This document shows positions 6,160-7,170 of a stretch of DNA of 7,170 bases, in pieces. Numbering within the stretch: the stretch's first letter is position 1; every line of letters begins with the position of its first letter. The stretch comes from an uncultured Opitutaceae bacterium. GTDB lineage: Bacteria > Verrucomicrobiota > Verrucomicrobiia > Opitutales > Opitutaceae. The position numbers were made by a program, and so were the translations under genes. The stretch lies in the NCBI GenBank assembly GCA_903885525.1, contig CAISJA010000242.1, forward strand, positions 1-7,170, read 5' to 3'. The notes below the pieces were generated by a model. That model saw only the letters and a program-made list of their open reading frames with translations. It was not told where the DNA came from and ran no database searches.

Positions 6160-6178
6160 AGTAACCCAATGGGTTACT
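6160..6178. other. Perfect 8-bp stem-loop, possible operator or transcription end
   Basis: AGTAACCC (6160-6167), loop AAT, GGGTTACT (6171-6178) form a perfect inverted repeat. It lies 72 bp after the epimerase stop and 64 bp before the esterase start. The downstream sequence TCTTCCTCC is pyrimidine-rich but not a T-run, so a rho-independent terminator is possible but not well formed. A dimeric regulator binding site for the esterase gene is the other simple reading. It is much less G/C-rich than its surroundings, which makes chance less likely. The rest of 6088-6242 shows no gene. Confidence 0.45.
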
Positions 6179-6242
6179 CTTCCTCCGGAGCCACGCTGCC
6201 TTTTTTCCGGAATGCAGAGCGCGGGGACTGGTTGGATTTGCC

Positions 6243-6962
6243 ATGGATAGGGTTTCCGCCTCCCCTTCCCCCATGTTGCACCGTTGGTTTCCGCCCCTCC
6301 TTGCTCTCCTCGTCTTCCTGACCGTCTGCCGGTCTCCCGGCCGCCCTATCGATCCGGAGCGTTACGCGGCCCCGGTCCGCGTGGCCTGCCTCGGCGACAG
6401 CATCACCTTCGGCTCGCTCGTGGAAAATCGGGAGAAAAATTCTTATCCAGCGCAGCTCGGCGACCTGTTGGGCCCGCACTGGGAAGTGCGCAATCTCGGC
6501 GTGAGCGGAGCCACCTTGCTGGAACATGGCGACAAGCCCTACCGCCAGCTTCCCGAATACCAGGGCGCGCTCGATTTCCAGCCCGACGTGATTGTGATCA
6601 TGCTCGGCACCAATGACTCGAAGCCGCAGAACTGGAAGTACGGCGGGGAATTTGCCGCCAACTACACCAGCCTTCTCCGCACCCTGGCGGCCCTGCCCTC
6701 CCACCCGCGCATCTGGATTTGCCGGCCGATGCCAGCCTGGCCACCCAGCGGCTACGCGATCGAGCCCGCCGTGCTGGAGCGGGAGATCGGACCGCTGGTG
6801 GAGGCGGTGGCCCGGGACGAAAACACCGGTTTCATCGACCAGTTCGCCGCCCTCACCGGCCACCACGATCTCGTCCCCGACCATGTCCACCCCAACGCCG
6901 CGGGGGCCACCCTGCTGGCGCGGGAGGTCTACCGCGCCCTCACCGGCCTGGAGCCCCGCTAA
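6243..6962 (+). CDS. Exported SGNH/GDSL-type esterase
   Basis: The product has 239 residues, a normal size for the family. All SGNH blocks are visible: GDSITFG (51-57, nucleophile Ser53), NLGVSGAT (84-91, block II Gly), GTNDSKPQNW (122-131, Asn124) and DHVHPN (213-218, Asp213 and His216 completing the triad). An N-terminal hydrophobic segment (about 15-28) is a signal peptide; Cys29 after FLTV is a possible but poor lipobox because Val sits at -1. Export to the periplasm or cell surface is therefore likely. The arrangement resembles esterases that deacetylate sugars, with SKPQNW after block III typical of a subgroup found in polysaccharide degraders, but the substrate is not readable. The start may be ATG at 6243 or ATG at 6273, which would give a more usual signal peptide beginning MLHRWFPP. 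No Shine-Dalgarno decides between them. It stands alone, with 155 bp to the epimerase gene. Confidence 0.93.
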   Translation: MDRVSASPSPMLHRWFPPLLALLVFLTVCRSPGRPIDPERYAAPVRVACLGDSITFGSLVENREKNSYPAQLGDLLGPHWEVRNLGVSGATLLEHGDKPYRQLPEYQGALDFQPDVIVIMLGTNDSKPQNWKYGGEFAANYTSLLRTLAALPSHPRIWICRPMPAWPPSGYAIEPAVLEREIGPLVEAVARDENTGFIDQFAALTGHHDLVPDHVHPNAAGATLLAREVYRALTGLEPR

Positions 6963-7129
6963 CGGGCCGGACGGTCCGAGATGCGGGCCGGCGGATTCCG
7001 GGCCGCCCGCGTCTGCGGCGGATGCGGGAGCAGACGGCCGGGCCTGTCCCCGGCCGCGCACCCGCCGGCGACACGGCCCAAGTTTAGTCTCGCGTCGAGG
7101 GGCTGGTTCCGGGATGCGTTCCCTCTCGC

Positions 7130-7170
7130 ATGTCCAACTGGGAATACAAAGTCATCACCAGCGGCAAGGG
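7130..7170 (+). CDS. Start of an unidentified gene, cut by the window edge
   Basis: An ATG at 7130 opens a frame to the window end and encodes MSNWEYKVITSGKG (the last codon lacks its third base). The WEYKV opening resembles small DUF4177-like proteins, which begin with a similar strand, but fourteen residues cannot prove it. No Shine-Dalgarno precedes it. The upstream 167 bp (6963-7129) after the esterase contain no supported gene; they are very G/C-rich with several weak inverted repeats, such as CGTCTGC at 7010-7016 against GCAGACG at 7030-7036. Confidence 0.55.
   Translation, partial: MSNWEYKVITSGK

Noticed and set aside
6174..7061. 295-codon minus-strand frame opposite the esterase
   Set aside because: The plus-strand SGNH protein accounts for this DNA with four conserved blocks; the minus-strand reading has no recognisable motif.

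Overview
This 7.2-kb window looks like chromosomal DNA of a GC-rich Gram-negative bacterium, most likely a verrucomicrobium of the Opitutaceae type. I infer this from the strong G/C bias, the near absence of Shine-Dalgarno sequences, a protein of tandem Ig-like domains plus NHL repeats ending in a Ser/Gly-rich C-terminal anchor, and an SGNH esterase of a style common in Verrucomicrobia and Planctomycetes. The assignment rests on recognition of protein style, not on a search.

Layout: (1) 1-423, 3' end of glyA (serine hydroxymethyltransferase). (2) 623-1024, a small two-helix membrane protein with the fold plan of a potassium-channel pore but without a canonical selectivity filter. (3) 1052-2404 on the minus strand, the C-terminal portion of an Ig/NHL surface protein; it keeps a GlyGly-type C-terminal anchor but has no signal peptide, so it looks 5'-truncated. 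(4) 2378-3727, a TetA/DHA1-like MFS transporter, overlapping by ATGA with (5) 3724-4968, an exported aspartic protease with two DT/SG lobes and a C-terminal PDZ domain. (6) 5059-6087, an enolase-superfamily dipeptide epimerase. (7) 6243-6962, an exported SGNH/GDSL esterase. (8) 7130 to the end, the first 13 complete codons of another gene.

The most coherent functional unit is the MFS - aspartic protease - dipeptide epimerase series. An envelope protease that could release peptides, a membrane transporter translated in coupling with it, and a cytoplasmic enzyme that epimerises dipeptides would fit peptide or muropeptide salvage. That link is inference: only the transporter-protease coupling is directly visible. 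No tRNA, rRNA, CRISPR array, insertion sequence or phage gene was seen. All intergenic stretches are under 300 bases; the notable contents are a perfect 8-bp hairpin at 6160-6178 and a long-range inverted repeat at 502-560.
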